54,149 nucleotides of DNA, from positions 1 to 54,149 of the forward strand of contig PXSA01000034.1 in NCBI GenBank assembly GCA_003023565.1, in the 5' to 3' direction. This DNA is from Halobacteriales archaeon QS_9_68_17 (lineage in GTDB: Archaea; Halobacteriota; Halobacteria; Halobacteriales; Natronoarchaeaceae). Numbering within the stretch: position 1 is the stretch's first letter; every line of letters begins with the position of its first letter. The notes beneath the pieces are model-generated. The model ran no database searches, had not been told where the DNA came from, and saw only the letters and a program-made list of their open reading frames with translations. Shown piece after piece: positions 42,817 to 53,618 of this stretch. The translations under genes were made by a program, and so were the position numbers.

Positions 42817-43807
42817 AGGTCACCTGCGGATTCACGTAGGCGTAGAGGGCGTCGACGAGGATGTTGAGGACCACGAAGCCGACGCCGATGACGATGATAG
42901 AGCCCTGTACGACCGGCCAGTCCCGGGCCTGGATGCCGTTGATGATCAGCGTCCCCAGGCCGGGCCAGTTGAACACCGCCTCGGTGATGACGGCCCCGCC
43001 GATGAGCGTCCCCAGTTGGAGGCCGACGACGGTGATGATCGGGATCAGCGTGTTCCGGAGCGCGTGCTTGTACCGCACCAGCGTCTCCGGCAGCCCCTTC
43101 GCCCGCGCGGCGCGGACGTACCCCTGCCCCAGCTCTTCGAGCATCCCGCTCCGGGTGAGCCGCGTGATGAGCGCGGTGAAGTACGTCCCGAGCGTGATCG
43201 CGGGGAGCGTGACGTGCCAGAGCCACGTCGTCAGTTCGCTCCACGCCAGCCCGAACTGGAAGGCGACCAGGTGCGCGAACGCGTCGTCGATTCCGACGGG
43301 CCGACGGCTCGTCGGAAAGAGGTTCAACTGGACCGCGAGGACGATGATCAGCATGATGCCGAGCCAGAAGTTCGGCGTGCTGATCCCCGCCAGCGAGAAC
43401 ACCGTCGCCCCGTAGTCGGCGGGCTGGTGTCGCCGCGTCGCGCTGACGACGCCGAGCGGGACCGCGATGACGACCGCGACGACGGTCGCGGCGACGGCGA
43501 GTTCGAGCGTCGCCGGGAGTTTCCCGAGGATGCGGCCGCTGGCATCGGTCCTCGTCACCAGCGACATGCCCATATCGCCGGTGAGGAGACCGGCGATGTA
43601 GTCCACGTACTGTACGTACAGCGGCTTGTCGAGGCCGAGTTCGGCGACCACCTGCTGGCGGGTGCCCTCGCTCACGTCGGGGGGCAACAGCACGTTCGCG
43701 GGGTCGCCCGGCGAGATGAACCGCAGACCGAAGACGACGGTCACGACGCCCCAGATGACGAACAGCCCCTGTAGCGTCCGTTTGAGGAGAAACCGGGCGA
43801 GGGACAT
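42809..43807 (-). CDS. Peptide ABC transporter permease (DppB-like)
   Basis: A 332-residue permease with MSLARFLLKRTLQGLFVIWG at its N-terminus, FRLISPGDPAN-like FGLRFISPGDPANVLLPPDV, and the EAA loop ARAKGLPETLVRYKHALRNT. Six membrane helices. It starts 4 bases downstream of the stop of the broken substrate-binding protein gene, in the usual order A-B-C-D-F. Confidence 0.93.
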   Translation of the reverse strand: MSLARFLLKRTLQGLFVIWGVVTVVFGLRFISPGDPANVLLPPDVSEGTRQQVVAELGLDKPLYVQYVDYIAGLLTGDMGMSLVTRTDASGRILGKLPATLELAVAATVVAVVIAVPLGVVSATRRHQPADYGATVFSLAGISTPNFWLGIMLIIVLAVQLNLFPTSRRPVGIDDAFAHLVAFQFGLAWSELTTWLWHVTLPAITLGTYFTALITRLTRSGMLEELGQGYVRAARAKGLPETLVRYKHALRNTLIPIITVVGLQLGTLIGGAVITEAVFNWPGLGTLIINGIQARDWPVVQGSIIVIGVGFVVLNILVDALYAYVNPQVTYD

Positions 43808-43811
43808 TCGG

Positions 43812-45370
43812 TTACTTCGGGGACATCTCGTAGGCGTCGATCCGCTCGTCGCTCCGGGCCTCCCACTCGACCCGTTCGCTCGCCCCGTAGACGCTGTACT
43901 GCCGGTTCAGGTATATCCACGGCGCGCGCTCGTGGAGCATCGCGTTGAGCTCCTGTATGGTCTGTTCGCGCTCCTCGGCCGCCTGCGAGCTCGCCTCCGC
44001 CATCATCCGGTCCACCTCCTCGTCGCTGTAGCTGGAGAGCGCGCCGTCGGTGGTGACTTGTCCTCGATGTTCCCGGTCAGCAACTCGTCGACGAGCGCGC
44101 CGAAGTCGCGCTGGTTCACCGACGCGGAGACGTTGTCGAGTTCGTCGATGAAGCCGGCGACGGCCTGGGCGATCTCCAGATCCTTCAGGTACCGGCCCAC
44201 CGGGGTGTGGAGTTCGATCTCCGCGCCCGCGTAGCCGCTCTCCTCGACGAGCTGTTCGGCCTGCTCCGGGTCGTACGGGTAGGGATCGACGTCCGAGTTG
44301 TAGCCCACGAACCCGTCGAGCGTCGGCTGGCCGGTCCGTTCTCCGAACCCGTCCAGGACGTTGCTGACGATGCTCTCGAGGTCGACCGCGTAGTTCATCG
44401 CCTGCCGGAACTCCTGACTGTCGAACGGCTCGACGTCGTAACGCATCGCGTTGTAGATGACCCGCGTACTCGGCGCGGCGGCGATGCGGGTGACGTCGTC
44501 GCCCTGAATGCGGCCGACCTCCTGGGGCGGCACGTTGACCACTACGTCGGTCTCCTCGTTGAGGAGCTGGTTCACTCGCGTGCTGGCCTCTTCCGCCGCG
44601 GTGAAGGTGAGGTCCGAGACGTCCGCCGGGTCCCGCCAGTAGTCCTCGTTCCGGCTCATGACGACCTCCTCGTCCTCGCTGTAGTCCTCGAGAACGAACG
44701 GGCCGGTGCCGTTCATCTCCTTGCCGACGTCGTCCTTGGAGCGGTCCTCGACCCACGACTGCTGCATGACGTCGCAGTACGTCGCGAACTCCTGGAAGAC
44801 GACCGGGTTGAGGCCGTCGGACATCACGTCGACCGCGCGCTCGTCGTCGGCCGCCTCCGCGCCCGTGACGCCCGCTAACTGGTCGCGCTGGGGACTGGCG
44901 AAGCCGACGTCTTCCTGCACGATGCGGTTGATGCTGTACGCGACGTCCTCGGGGGTGAGGTCGTCACCGTTGTGGAACTGGACGTCCTCGCGGACCGAGA
45001 AACGGACGTGGCCGTCCTCGACGCGTTCGTACTCCGTCGCGAGCTTCTCGACGACCGCGCCCTGCGCGTCGCGGCTCAGCACGCCCTCGTAGGCGTGGAG
45101 CATCACGACGTCGGTCGGCGTCTCGCGGTGGTCGTGCGGGTCGAGTCCGGACGGCATCTGGCCCTGCGTGATCCGCACCTCGAACTCCTCCTGCATCTCG
45201 TCGCCCTCGTCGCCGCCGTCGCTGTCGTTGCCGTCGTCCGTTCCGCCGCCGTCGCCGTCTCCGCCCTCGCCGTCGCTACCACAGCCCGCGAGCGAGACGG
45301 CGGCGGCGGTACCGCCGGCCATCTTCAGGAAGCGTCGTCGCCCCACAGGCGATCCGGTATCACGTGACAT
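43812..45370 (-). pseudogene. Peptide-binding lipoprotein (DppA-like), broken by deletion/frameshift
   Basis: N-terminal Tat-lipoprotein signal RRRFLKMAGGTAAAVSLAGC, an acidic Gly/Asp linker, then the family-5 solute-binding fold (FEVRITQGQMPSGLDPHDHR; RFSVREDVQFHNGDDLTPED). After ALVDELLTGNIED the frame shifts; TTDGALSSYSDEEVDRMMAE to AYEMSPK-stop continues in another frame. The region around 44060 lacks the usual 25-35 residues (DFFLIGWG-type segment). The joined product would be about 518 residues. If real, the transporter has no receptor of its own. Confidence 0.85.
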
Positions 45371-45390
45371 GGACCATACATTGCGCCTGG

Positions 45391-45402
45391 GTTTTATATA
45401 GA
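45391..45402 (-). promoter_or_regulatory. TATA box of the peptide transporter operon
   Basis: On the minus strand TCTATATAAAAC is centred about 27 bases before the dppA-like ATG at 45370. That is the archaeal TATA-to-start distance, so the operon transcript is probably leaderless. Confidence 0.6.
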
Positions 45403-45503
45403 TGGTGGTGCATCCCCCGAGGGAACGGCGATACGGGGCCGTATCGTGACAGGCGATACCAACCCACCAGTGTCTTTAAGTTCATGAATATCGGAACACG
45501 AGT

Positions 45504-46148
45504 ATGGCCGTTCATGGCCGGCCCGCGTTGCGGGATCTCTTCGACGAGTCACCGACGCCGCACATCGCTCATCCGCCCGAAACCCACCACCGGGACTTCT
45601 ACGTGGCAACCGACGGATCGTTCAGAGCCTCGGATCCGGGCGGACTCGGCGTCGTCATCGAGACTCGCGACGGGACGAAAGTGACGCGGCTCTCCGTTCC
45701 GGACAGCCCACCGGACAACAACGTCGCCGAGTACCGCGCGCTCCATCTCGGCCTCGACGTCCTCGCTGCCCGCGCGCCGCCGAACGCCCGCGTCGGGTTG
45801 TTGCTCGACCACGACGACCTCGCCGAGAACGTCAACGCCGCGGTGCTCGCCGCCCGTCACCCGGACAACGAGCCGCCGCGCCCGTACTCGATCCCGGGCG
45901 CGAGCGAGAACCACTGGCGCGGTATCCGCGCCCGCCTCTCGCGGTTCGACGAGGTCAGGGCGGCCCGCATCCGGAGCGAGCAGAACCCGGCCCATCCGCT
46001 CGCGAACACCCCGGACCACTACCGACACGTCAACCGCGAAGCCGCGCGCTGTGTCCTGCCGCGGACGCCCGACCCGGACGCCCCCGCCGACCAGCAGTTC
46101 CCGCCGCCGTCGCGGGCCGACCGCCACGCTAACGGGGCGTCCGACTGA
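45504..46148 (+). CDS. rnhA: Ribonuclease HI family protein
   Basis: A 214-residue protein. RNase H active-site motifs in order: DFYVATDGSFRASDPGGLGV (first Asp), NNVAEYRALHLGLDVLA (Glu in AEY), RVGLLLDHDDLAENVNA (Asp), and a C-terminal Asp/His region near ARIRSEQNPAHPLAN. An N-terminal 30-residue extension (MAVHGRPALRDLFDE) is as in other haloarchaeal RNase HI proteins. The enzyme cleaves RNA in RNA-DNA hybrids; haloarchaeal type 1 enzymes are known. It is divergent from the dpp operon. Confidence 0.86.
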   Translation: MAVHGRPALRDLFDESPTPHIAHPPETHHRDFYVATDGSFRASDPGGLGVVIETRDGTKVTRLSVPDSPPDNNVAEYRALHLGLDVLAARAPPNARVGLLLDHDDLAENVNAAVLAARHPDNEPPRPYSIPGASENHWRGIRARLSRFDEVRAARIRSEQNPAHPLANTPDHYRHVNREAARCVLPRTPDPDAPADQQFPPPSRADRHANGASD

Positions 46149-46196
46149 CCGTCGACGCCGTTCTCTCGCCGACCCGCTCCGGCGGAACCGCGGCCG

Positions 46197-46616
46197 TCAC
46201 GTCGAGACCGGCGGGAGGTGTGCCTGTCCGAACCAGAACTGCTCGAGCGCCGCCACCAGAGCGGTGAACTCGTCGGGTCCCGTCGGCTTCGAGAGGTAGG
46301 CGTTCGCGTCGGCGTCGTAGCACTGGGCGATGTCGTCCCTTTCCTCGGATCCGGTGAACATTATCACCGGCAGGCGGCCGAGTTCGGGGTCGTCTCTGAT
46401 CGCTTCGAGGACCTCGCACCCGTCTCTCCCGGGGAGATCTAGGTTTATTAGCGCGAGGTCCGGTGACGCCCCCGGGTCGTCCCCGTCCCGTCGCGTCAGG
46501 CGCTCGACAGCGGCGTCACCGTCGCGGACGACGTGGAGCGTCGTCTCGGCGTCAGGAGCACGTCGACCGGTTCGCTCGGAGACCGTTGGCGCGCGTGGTT
46601 GGACATAGTTGGACAA
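46197..46616 (-). pseudogene. Response-regulator receiver protein, N-terminus damaged
   Basis: The C-terminal part is a receiver of the haloarchaeal Rrp type: TTLHVVRDGDAAVERL, PDLALINLDLPGRDGCEVLE, LGRLPVIMFTGSEERDDIAQ, ANAYLSKPTGPDEF. The N-terminal strand with the acidic pocket (LLVEDNPGD) is missing: from ATG 46616 another frame reads MSNHARQRSPSEPVDVLL and then breaks. The phosphoacceptor position is Asn (ALINLDLPG rather than LLDLNLPG). An ATG at 46631 gives an intact frame but no acidic pocket. It is either decayed or a pseudo-receiver. Confidence 0.62.
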
Positions 46617-46828
46617 CACGAGGTGGGGCATGGGTGCGCTCCCGGCCGTCACCGACGGGTCCGCCGAGACGGTGCAAGTCTTCCGGAGAGACGCACAGTG
46701 TACGACCTCTCGTGTATGACTAAAGTCCACCCCGACGCACATAAGCGCTGTTTTCACTCCCGCACTCACACCCGCGGCGGCGTGCAGTTCCGGGGGTCCT
46801 CTCGGCGGCGCGGACCGCTCGCCGGGAG

Positions 46829-46999
46829 TTACCGTTCGGCCGGCGACACGAACCCGTCGTTCCCGGGACTACAGGCCCCGTCCGTTCCGACCGGGCGCAA
46901 CTCGCCGTCGTCGGTCGCCTGAACCGGGTATATCGTCCCGCAGTCGGCGCTCTTTCCGAACATCTCGGGTATCCCGCCCGCGTCGGATCCGGTCGCCAT
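46829..46999 (-). CDS. Small haloarchaeal protein (56 aa)
   Basis: The frame from ATG 46999 reads MATGSDAGGIPEMFGKSADC, then GTIYPVQATDDGELRPVGTD and GACSPGNDGFVSPAER-stop. The composition (acidic, Gly-rich, GC-ending codons) is coding-like, unlike the surrounding frames. Two Cys are present but no paired knuckle. Function unknown. Upstream on this strand (47000-47030) the sequence is AT-rich (GTTTATATAGAC), consistent with a TATA box. Confidence 0.6.
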   Translation of the reverse strand: MATGSDAGGIPEMFGKSADCGTIYPVQATDDGELRPVGTDGACSPGNDGFVSPAER

Positions 47000-47067
47000 A
47001 GGCTCTCCTGTTCAGGAGGTAACACGTGTTTATATAGACTTCACCTCTGCGACCGCGATCGGTATCG

Positions 47068-47770
47068 CTACCACTCGGTATCGAAGACGTCCCCGGCGTC
47101 GATACGCTCCGAGTAGGTGATGGGTCCCGACGACCAGGCCGTGGTCCTGTCCGCTCGCCCGGATAGCGGTCCCCTCCAGTTCGCCCGGGAGGGAACCCTC
47201 CGAAACGCCGCTCGGCAACACCGATGACCGGTCCACCGTCACCATTCGTCCCAGCCACTTCGACCCCGTCCGCGCCGGGTCACTCGCCGACTCCGTCACG
47301 GCCACGTTCGCTACGGGCGCTGACGTTTCGATCGTCTCTTTCGCGTCCTCGGACGGGACCTCCGCCGGAACGTCGATGCCGTGGTCACAGGCGGCGGAGA
47401 GCGGTTCGGAGAACTCCGGGTCGACCGTCCGGTCGTCGGCGACGAGAGTGTAAACCTCGCCCTCGGCGTCCTCCGCGAGCGTCGCGATCCGGTTCGACAC
47501 GTGGTCCTGATCGGCGATCGCCCACGTGCCGGACTCCTCTAGGTTCTCGGACCGGCTCAGCCCGCTCATCACCTTGTCGGCCGCCTCCAGCGTCGACTCG
47601 TAGTCGTCTCGGAGTACCTCGAAGGCCTTGTCCTTCGATATCGCCCGGTACTCTCGCGGGTCGGACCGCTGGACGTCGACCAGTCCCCGGCGGTGAAGTC
47701 GGTCGACCGCGTCGTACACCCGGGAGCGCGGGACGCTGGAGAGTCGCTCACCTCCTTCGCAGTCGCCTTT
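47068..47770 (-). pseudogene. TrmB-family regulator, truncated and frameshifted
   Basis: SSVPRSRVYDAVDRLHRRGL, VDVQRSDPREYRAISKDKAF and VLRDDYESTLEAADKVMSGL are the second half of a TrmB winged helix and its coiled coil, followed by the sensor part (GEVYTLVADDRTVDPEFSEP). The N-terminal helices are missing; TAKEVSD appears in a neighbouring frame, right beside the palindrome at 47774-47793. Near the C-terminus one extra G (47126-47128) separates GLVVG from PITYSERIDAGDVFDTEW-stop at 47068. Three lesions make a real or apparent pseudogene. Confidence 0.75.
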
Positions 47771-47773
47771 CCT

Positions 47774-47793
47774 CCCCGCCGTGAACGGCGGGG
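47774..47793. repeat. Perfect 9-bp-stem palindrome with flanking TTTCCTC repeats
   Basis: CCCCGCCGT-GA-ACGGCGGGG is flanked by TTTCCTC at 47768-47774 and 47794-47800. Similar palindromes occur at ends of haloarchaeal IS200/IS605-type elements and derived PATE/MITE units. It sits exactly where the trmB 5' region is lost, so it is probably a solo insertion or deletion scar. Confidence 0.5.
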
Positions 47794-47811
47794 TTTCCTC
47801 GCTAACCAGAG

Positions 47812-47955
47812 ATGATCGAAACGGGTCGCCGCGTCGACTGCGGGCACACGCAACCGGGGACGAAGCGCGACGGCCGAGTCGTCCCCCTCGCGGGGACCGC
47901 CTGTGCGAACGAGAACCGCGTCTCCGAGGTCGCCGACCCCGACAGCGACGGTTGA
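47812..47955 (+). CDS. Possible small protein (47 aa)
   Basis: From ATG 47812: MIETGRRVDCGHTQPGTKRD, then GRVVPLAGTACANENRVSEV and ADPDSDG-stop. Codons end in G/C and the ending is acidic, so it looks coding, and Cys and His residues hint at metal binding. No homologue is recognised. It overlaps nothing intact; the trmB 5' end should have lain here. Confidence 0.42.
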   Translation: MIETGRRVDCGHTQPGTKRDGRVVPLAGTACANENRVSEVADPDSDG

Positions 47956-48100
47956 CGTTCGCCTCATGGCCCGGTAACTCGCCGCGCGCCGGACCACAGC
48001 CGTTTTCCGCGGGGTCCGCCGCCACGAGCGCGGGAACCGCCGGGTCGTCTCGCGGGCGGTTTGGACACGGTTATCAGACGGAGTCACGAAACACCACCCG

Positions 48101-49105
48101 ATGAACGGTCTCGTCGTCGCGTTCGGGCTGGTCGTCGTCGGCACCGCCGTCATCTGGAAGGGGAGCGAACGCCTCGAAGGGTCCGCGGAACGCCTCAGCA
48201 AGCACTACGGGCTCCCCGTCGCCGTCCACGGGGCTATCGTCGTCGCCGTGGGGTCGAGCTTTCCCGAACTCAGTTCCGTCGTCATCAGCACGCTCGTCCA
48301 CGGCGAGTTCTCGCTCGGCGTGGGTGCCATCGTCGGGAGCGCTATCTTCAACCTCCTCGTCATCCCGGCGGCGTCGGCCCTCGCTAGCGAGCAACTGGAG
48401 ACCACCCGGGACGTGGTTCTCAAGGACGCGCAGTTCTACGTCATCAGCGTCCTCGTCCTCTTTATCGCGTTCGCTCTCGGCGCGACGTACGTCCCCGACG
48501 GGACGAACCGGGCCGCCGTCCTGACGCCGACGCTCGCCCTCCTCCCGCTCGCAACGTACGGCGTCTACGTCTTCCTTCACCAGCAGGACGCGCAAGAGTA
48601 CGTCGCGCCCGACGTCGACGTGACCCTGTACCGGGAGTGGGCGACGCTCGCCGGCGCACTGCTTTTCATCGCCGTCGGCGTCGAGGGCATCGTCCGCGCC
48701 GCCCTCACGTTCGGCGAGGCGTTCGGTACGCCGTCGTTCCTGTGGGGACTGACGGTTATCGCCGCCGCGACGAGCCTTCCGGACGCGTTCGTCAGCGTCC
48801 GCGCCGCGAGAGCCGGTGAGAACGTCACCAGCCTCACGAACGTCCTCGGGAGCAACACGTTCAACCTCCTCGTCGCCATCCCCGTCGGCGTCCTCCTGTC
48901 CGGGTCGGCGACCGTCAACTTCCTCGCGGCCGTCCCGACGATGGGCTTTCTCGCGTTCGCGACGGTCGTGTTCATCGTCTTCACCCGCACGAGCCTCGAA
49001 CTCTCCGACCCCGAAGCCTACGGATTCCTAGGGCTGTACGCCGCGTTTCTCGTCTGGATGACGCTCGAATCGACCGGCGTCGTCGAGACCGTGCAGGGGA
49101 TCTGA
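48101..49105 (+). CDS. Ca2+/cation antiporter (CaCA family, NCX-type)
   Basis: A 334-residue membrane protein with about ten helices in two inverted halves. The alpha-1 repeat has VAVGSSFPELSSVVISTLVH and GAIVGSAIFNLLVI; the alpha-2 repeat has AAATSLPDAFVSVRAARAGE and NVLGSNTFNLLVAIP. These carry the Glu/Asp ion ligands (PE and PD). It exchanges Na+ or H+ for Ca2+ or a related cation. The central loop (QQDAQEYVAPDVDVTLYREW) is short. No operon partners. Confidence 0.92.
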   Translation: MNGLVVAFGLVVVGTAVIWKGSERLEGSAERLSKHYGLPVAVHGAIVVAVGSSFPELSSVVISTLVHGEFSLGVGAIVGSAIFNLLVIPAASALASEQLETTRDVVLKDAQFYVISVLVLFIAFALGATYVPDGTNRAAVLTPTLALLPLATYGVYVFLHQQDAQEYVAPDVDVTLYREWATLAGALLFIAVGVEGIVRAALTFGEAFGTPSFLWGLTVIAAATSLPDAFVSVRAARAGENVTSLTNVLGSNTFNLLVAIPVGVLLSGSATVNFLAAVPTMGFLAFATVVFIVFTRTSLELSDPEAYGFLGLYAAFLVWMTLESTGVVETVQGI

Positions 49106-49129
49106 AAGGGATCGAGGAGACGCCGGCGG

Positions 49130-49384
49130 TCACGGCCCCGTCACGCCCGTCCACGACAACCGGGTCCCGACCACCGACAGGAGGGCGTCCACCGCGGCGG
49201 CCCGGTAGCGGTCGGGGATCCACGTTCCGAGACGCTTTCCGGCCGCCACGCCGACGAGGCCCGGCAGCGCGGCCGCGAGCGAGACCGCCAGCAGGCCGCT
49301 GTCGTCGTGGAACCCGAGCGCCCCGGCCGTCCCCACACTACCCCGACGCCGAGGAGGACCGACGCGAGGACGCCCACGAACGTC
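49130..49384 (-). pseudogene. C-terminal remnant of a TauE/SafE-type membrane protein
   Basis: TFVGVLASVLLGVGV and, in the adjoining frame, GTAGALGFHDDSGLLAVSLA, AALPGLVGVAAGKRLGTWIP and DRYRAAAVDALLSVVGTRLS match the last two or three helices of sulfite exporter TauE/SafE proteins (normally about 250 residues). The upstream part is absent; maeB ends immediately beside it at 49385. A frameshift lies near 49330. Confidence 0.55.
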
Positions 49385-51643
<2,259 letters not shown>

Positions 51644-51726
51644 GGGTTGGAGACTCCATATCCCGGGTTAAAAACTTTGTCGAGAAAACAGTTCGACAGG
51701 CGTCGAAATCGGGGCGGCGCGGGCGG

Positions 51727-52284
51727 CTACTCGTCGCGTTCGCCGTCATTGCCGCCGCCGTCGTATCGCCGGTCGGCGACGGGGTCCCCGTCCGCATCCC
51801 TGACGACGACGGTCCCGCTCTCGCCGAGCACGGAGGTCTCGACGCCCGGGCCGAACCCCGCGAAGCGGTGGTAGATCGGCGGCGACCGGTCCAGCACGAC
51901 CCCCTCACCGCTCCGACTCGATAGCACCAGCGTCGCGCCGGGCTCCAGCGTGAGGTCGTCGAGGACGTGCGTGCGACCGCCGTCGTACTCCACGGTGTAC
52001 CCGGAAACGTCGACCGGGTCGCCCCCGGCGTTTTCGAGTTCGACGTACTCGTAGTCGAAGAAGGTGCGTTCCGTCTCCCGCGGATAGACGCCGCTGATCA
52101 CGATCCCGTCGGTCTCGGACGCCACGGTGTCGGACTGTGACTCGTCCGCCGCCCCGTCGGGGCCGGTCGCCTCCCCGTCGGTTCCCGTGCCGTCCGACCC
52201 GTTCGTCGCGGAGGACGTGGCACCGTCGAGACAGCCGGCGGAGAGCGCCGTCGCGAGGGCACCGGCGAACGCGCGTCGGTTCAC
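51727..52284 (-). CDS. Lipoprotein with lamin-tail-like domain
   Basis: The 185-residue protein starts MNRRAFAGALATALSAGCLD with a lipobox (LSAGC), then has a Ser/Thr/Asp/Gly-rich linker, then a lamin-tail domain: IVISGVYPRETERTFFDYEY, VELENAGGDPVDVSGYTVEY, LTLEPGATLVLSSRSGEGVV and ESGTVVVRDADGDPVADRRY. LTD domains are found on secreted nucleases and surface proteins; here no catalytic domain is attached. It is likely displayed on the cell surface. Confidence 0.8.
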   Translation of the reverse strand: MNRRAFAGALATALSAGCLDGATSSATNGSDGTGTDGEATGPDGAADESQSDTVASETDGIVISGVYPRETERTFFDYEYVELENAGGDPVDVSGYTVEYDGGRTHVLDDLTLEPGATLVLSSRSGEGVVLDRSPPIYHRFAGFGPGVETSVLGESGTVVVRDADGDPVADRRYDGGGNDGERDE

Positions 52285-52380
52285 GGCCCGAGTTCACCCG
52301 CTCGTTTCATAATCGTTCGGGAGAAGGCGGGCGACCCGCCGCAACCGCGCCGCCGTGTGGCGACCCGCGTCGGACGCCGC

Positions 52381-53469
52381 TCAGTCGTCGCTCGACCGGT
52401 CCAGAGGCAGGTGACGGTCGATCCGGGCGTCGTAACCGACGGCGTCGACCGTCTCCGTCGGCCACCGGCCCGTCCGGGTGAGCACCGCGAACCCGTCGTC
52501 CGTGACCAACACCGTGTCCTCGCTTTTCGCCCCCCGAACGGTGGGGTTCCAGGCGTACCCCATCGGCGTCGTCACCGGTCCGTCGTGGCCCGGCGTCGCG
52601 ACCCACTCGCGCCCGGCGAACCCCGCGGCTCCGCCCTGGTGGTGGCGCTCCCACTCGCCCTCGTGGCCGACGGCCGCGTAGGCGTTCCGTATCTCCTCGA
52701 ACACCGCGCCGGCGTCGTCGCCGTTCGCGGCCGCCGTCCGCGTCGCGGCCAGCGCCGTGGTCCCGACGCGCATCGCCGCCTCGTGGCGGTCCGCCAGCCA
52801 CGCCGGCGGGTCGAAGCCGACGGTCCGGGTGAGGCTGGCGTGGAGGCCGCCGCTCTCCGCGGTGACCGACACCAGTGCGTAGTCGCCCAGTTCCTCCTTC
52901 TTCGGCGTGTAGTGGCGGTAGCGCTGCGCTCGCTCCGCGCCGCCGACGAGGATCACCGGCGCTTCGACGTCCCGGGCCGAGAGCGCGACCCGCAGGGCCG
53001 AGGCCACCTCGTGTTCGGTGTCGCCGGGTTCGATCTCCTTGCACACCGCCTCCACCGCGGCGGCGGCCTTCTGGCCGAGCCTTCGGTAGCGCTCTACGTC
53101 GTCGTCCGTCAGCGGGTGCCGGAGCGGCGAGGCGTCGACCGACTCGAACCCCGGTACGTCGAAGTCCGCCGCGGCCGGTTCCGGGGCGTGCTCCGTCACG
53201 CCGTCGGCGAGCGACTCGGCGTGCCAGTCCGTCTCGACGACCGCCACGCCCTCGTCGAGTTCCTCGTCCGCGAGTCGCTGTCCCTCGATGTCGTTCGTGA
53301 CGACCGTGACCCCGTCGCCGTCGTACCCCGCCGCGGCGACGCCGACGTCGCCCGCTCGGTCGACGACGTTGTCGCCACCGGTGAGCCACGCGAAACTGTT
53401 CGGCCGGGCGAACCAGACGGATTCGAGGTCGTTCTCCGCCAGATAGGCGTCGAGTCGGTCCTCTCGCAT
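52381..53469 (-). CDS. M24-fold (Xaa-Pro peptidase-like) protein lacking metal-binding Asp residues
   Basis: A 362-residue protein with the creatinase N-domain (MREDRLDAYLAENDLESVWF; ARPNSFAWLTGGDNVV) and the pita-bread C-domain. The usual DxxxxxxxxxxD metal pair before TRT is replaced: VSVTAESGGLHASLTRTV has Ser at both positions. A His (ERHHQGGAAGF) and the last Glu (AKSEDTVLVTDDG) remain. It is therefore probably not a two-metal peptidase; like creatinase it may use the fold without metals. ATG 53469 is chosen over 53499 because it starts the conserved domain. Confidence 0.85.
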   Translation of the reverse strand: MREDRLDAYLAENDLESVWFARPNSFAWLTGGDNVVDRAGDVGVAAAGYDGDGVTVVTNDIEGQRLADEELDEGVAVVETDWHAESLADGVTEHAPEPAAADFDVPGFESVDASPLRHPLTDDDVERYRRLGQKAAAAVEAVCKEIEPGDTEHEVASALRVALSARDVEAPVILVGGAERAQRYRHYTPKKEELGDYALVSVTAESGGLHASLTRTVGFDPPAWLADRHEAAMRVGTTALAATRTAAANGDDAGAVFEEIRNAYAAVGHEGEWERHHQGGAAGFAGREWVATPGHDGPVTTPMGYAWNPTVRGAKSEDTVLVTDDGFAVLTRTGRWPTETVDAVGYDARIDRHLPLDRSSDD

Positions 53470-53618
53470 GGTCGGAACCAGTCGACACCCGCTTTTCAAC
53501 CCACCGAACGGCCGCCGTTCCGAGCTGGTCCGCCCGCCGCGGTGACGGGAGCGGTCCGCGTTGCGCCGCCGAAACCGGGCGACCTAAGTTCGCGAGCGCC
53601 CGAGTTACAGAGACGAGC

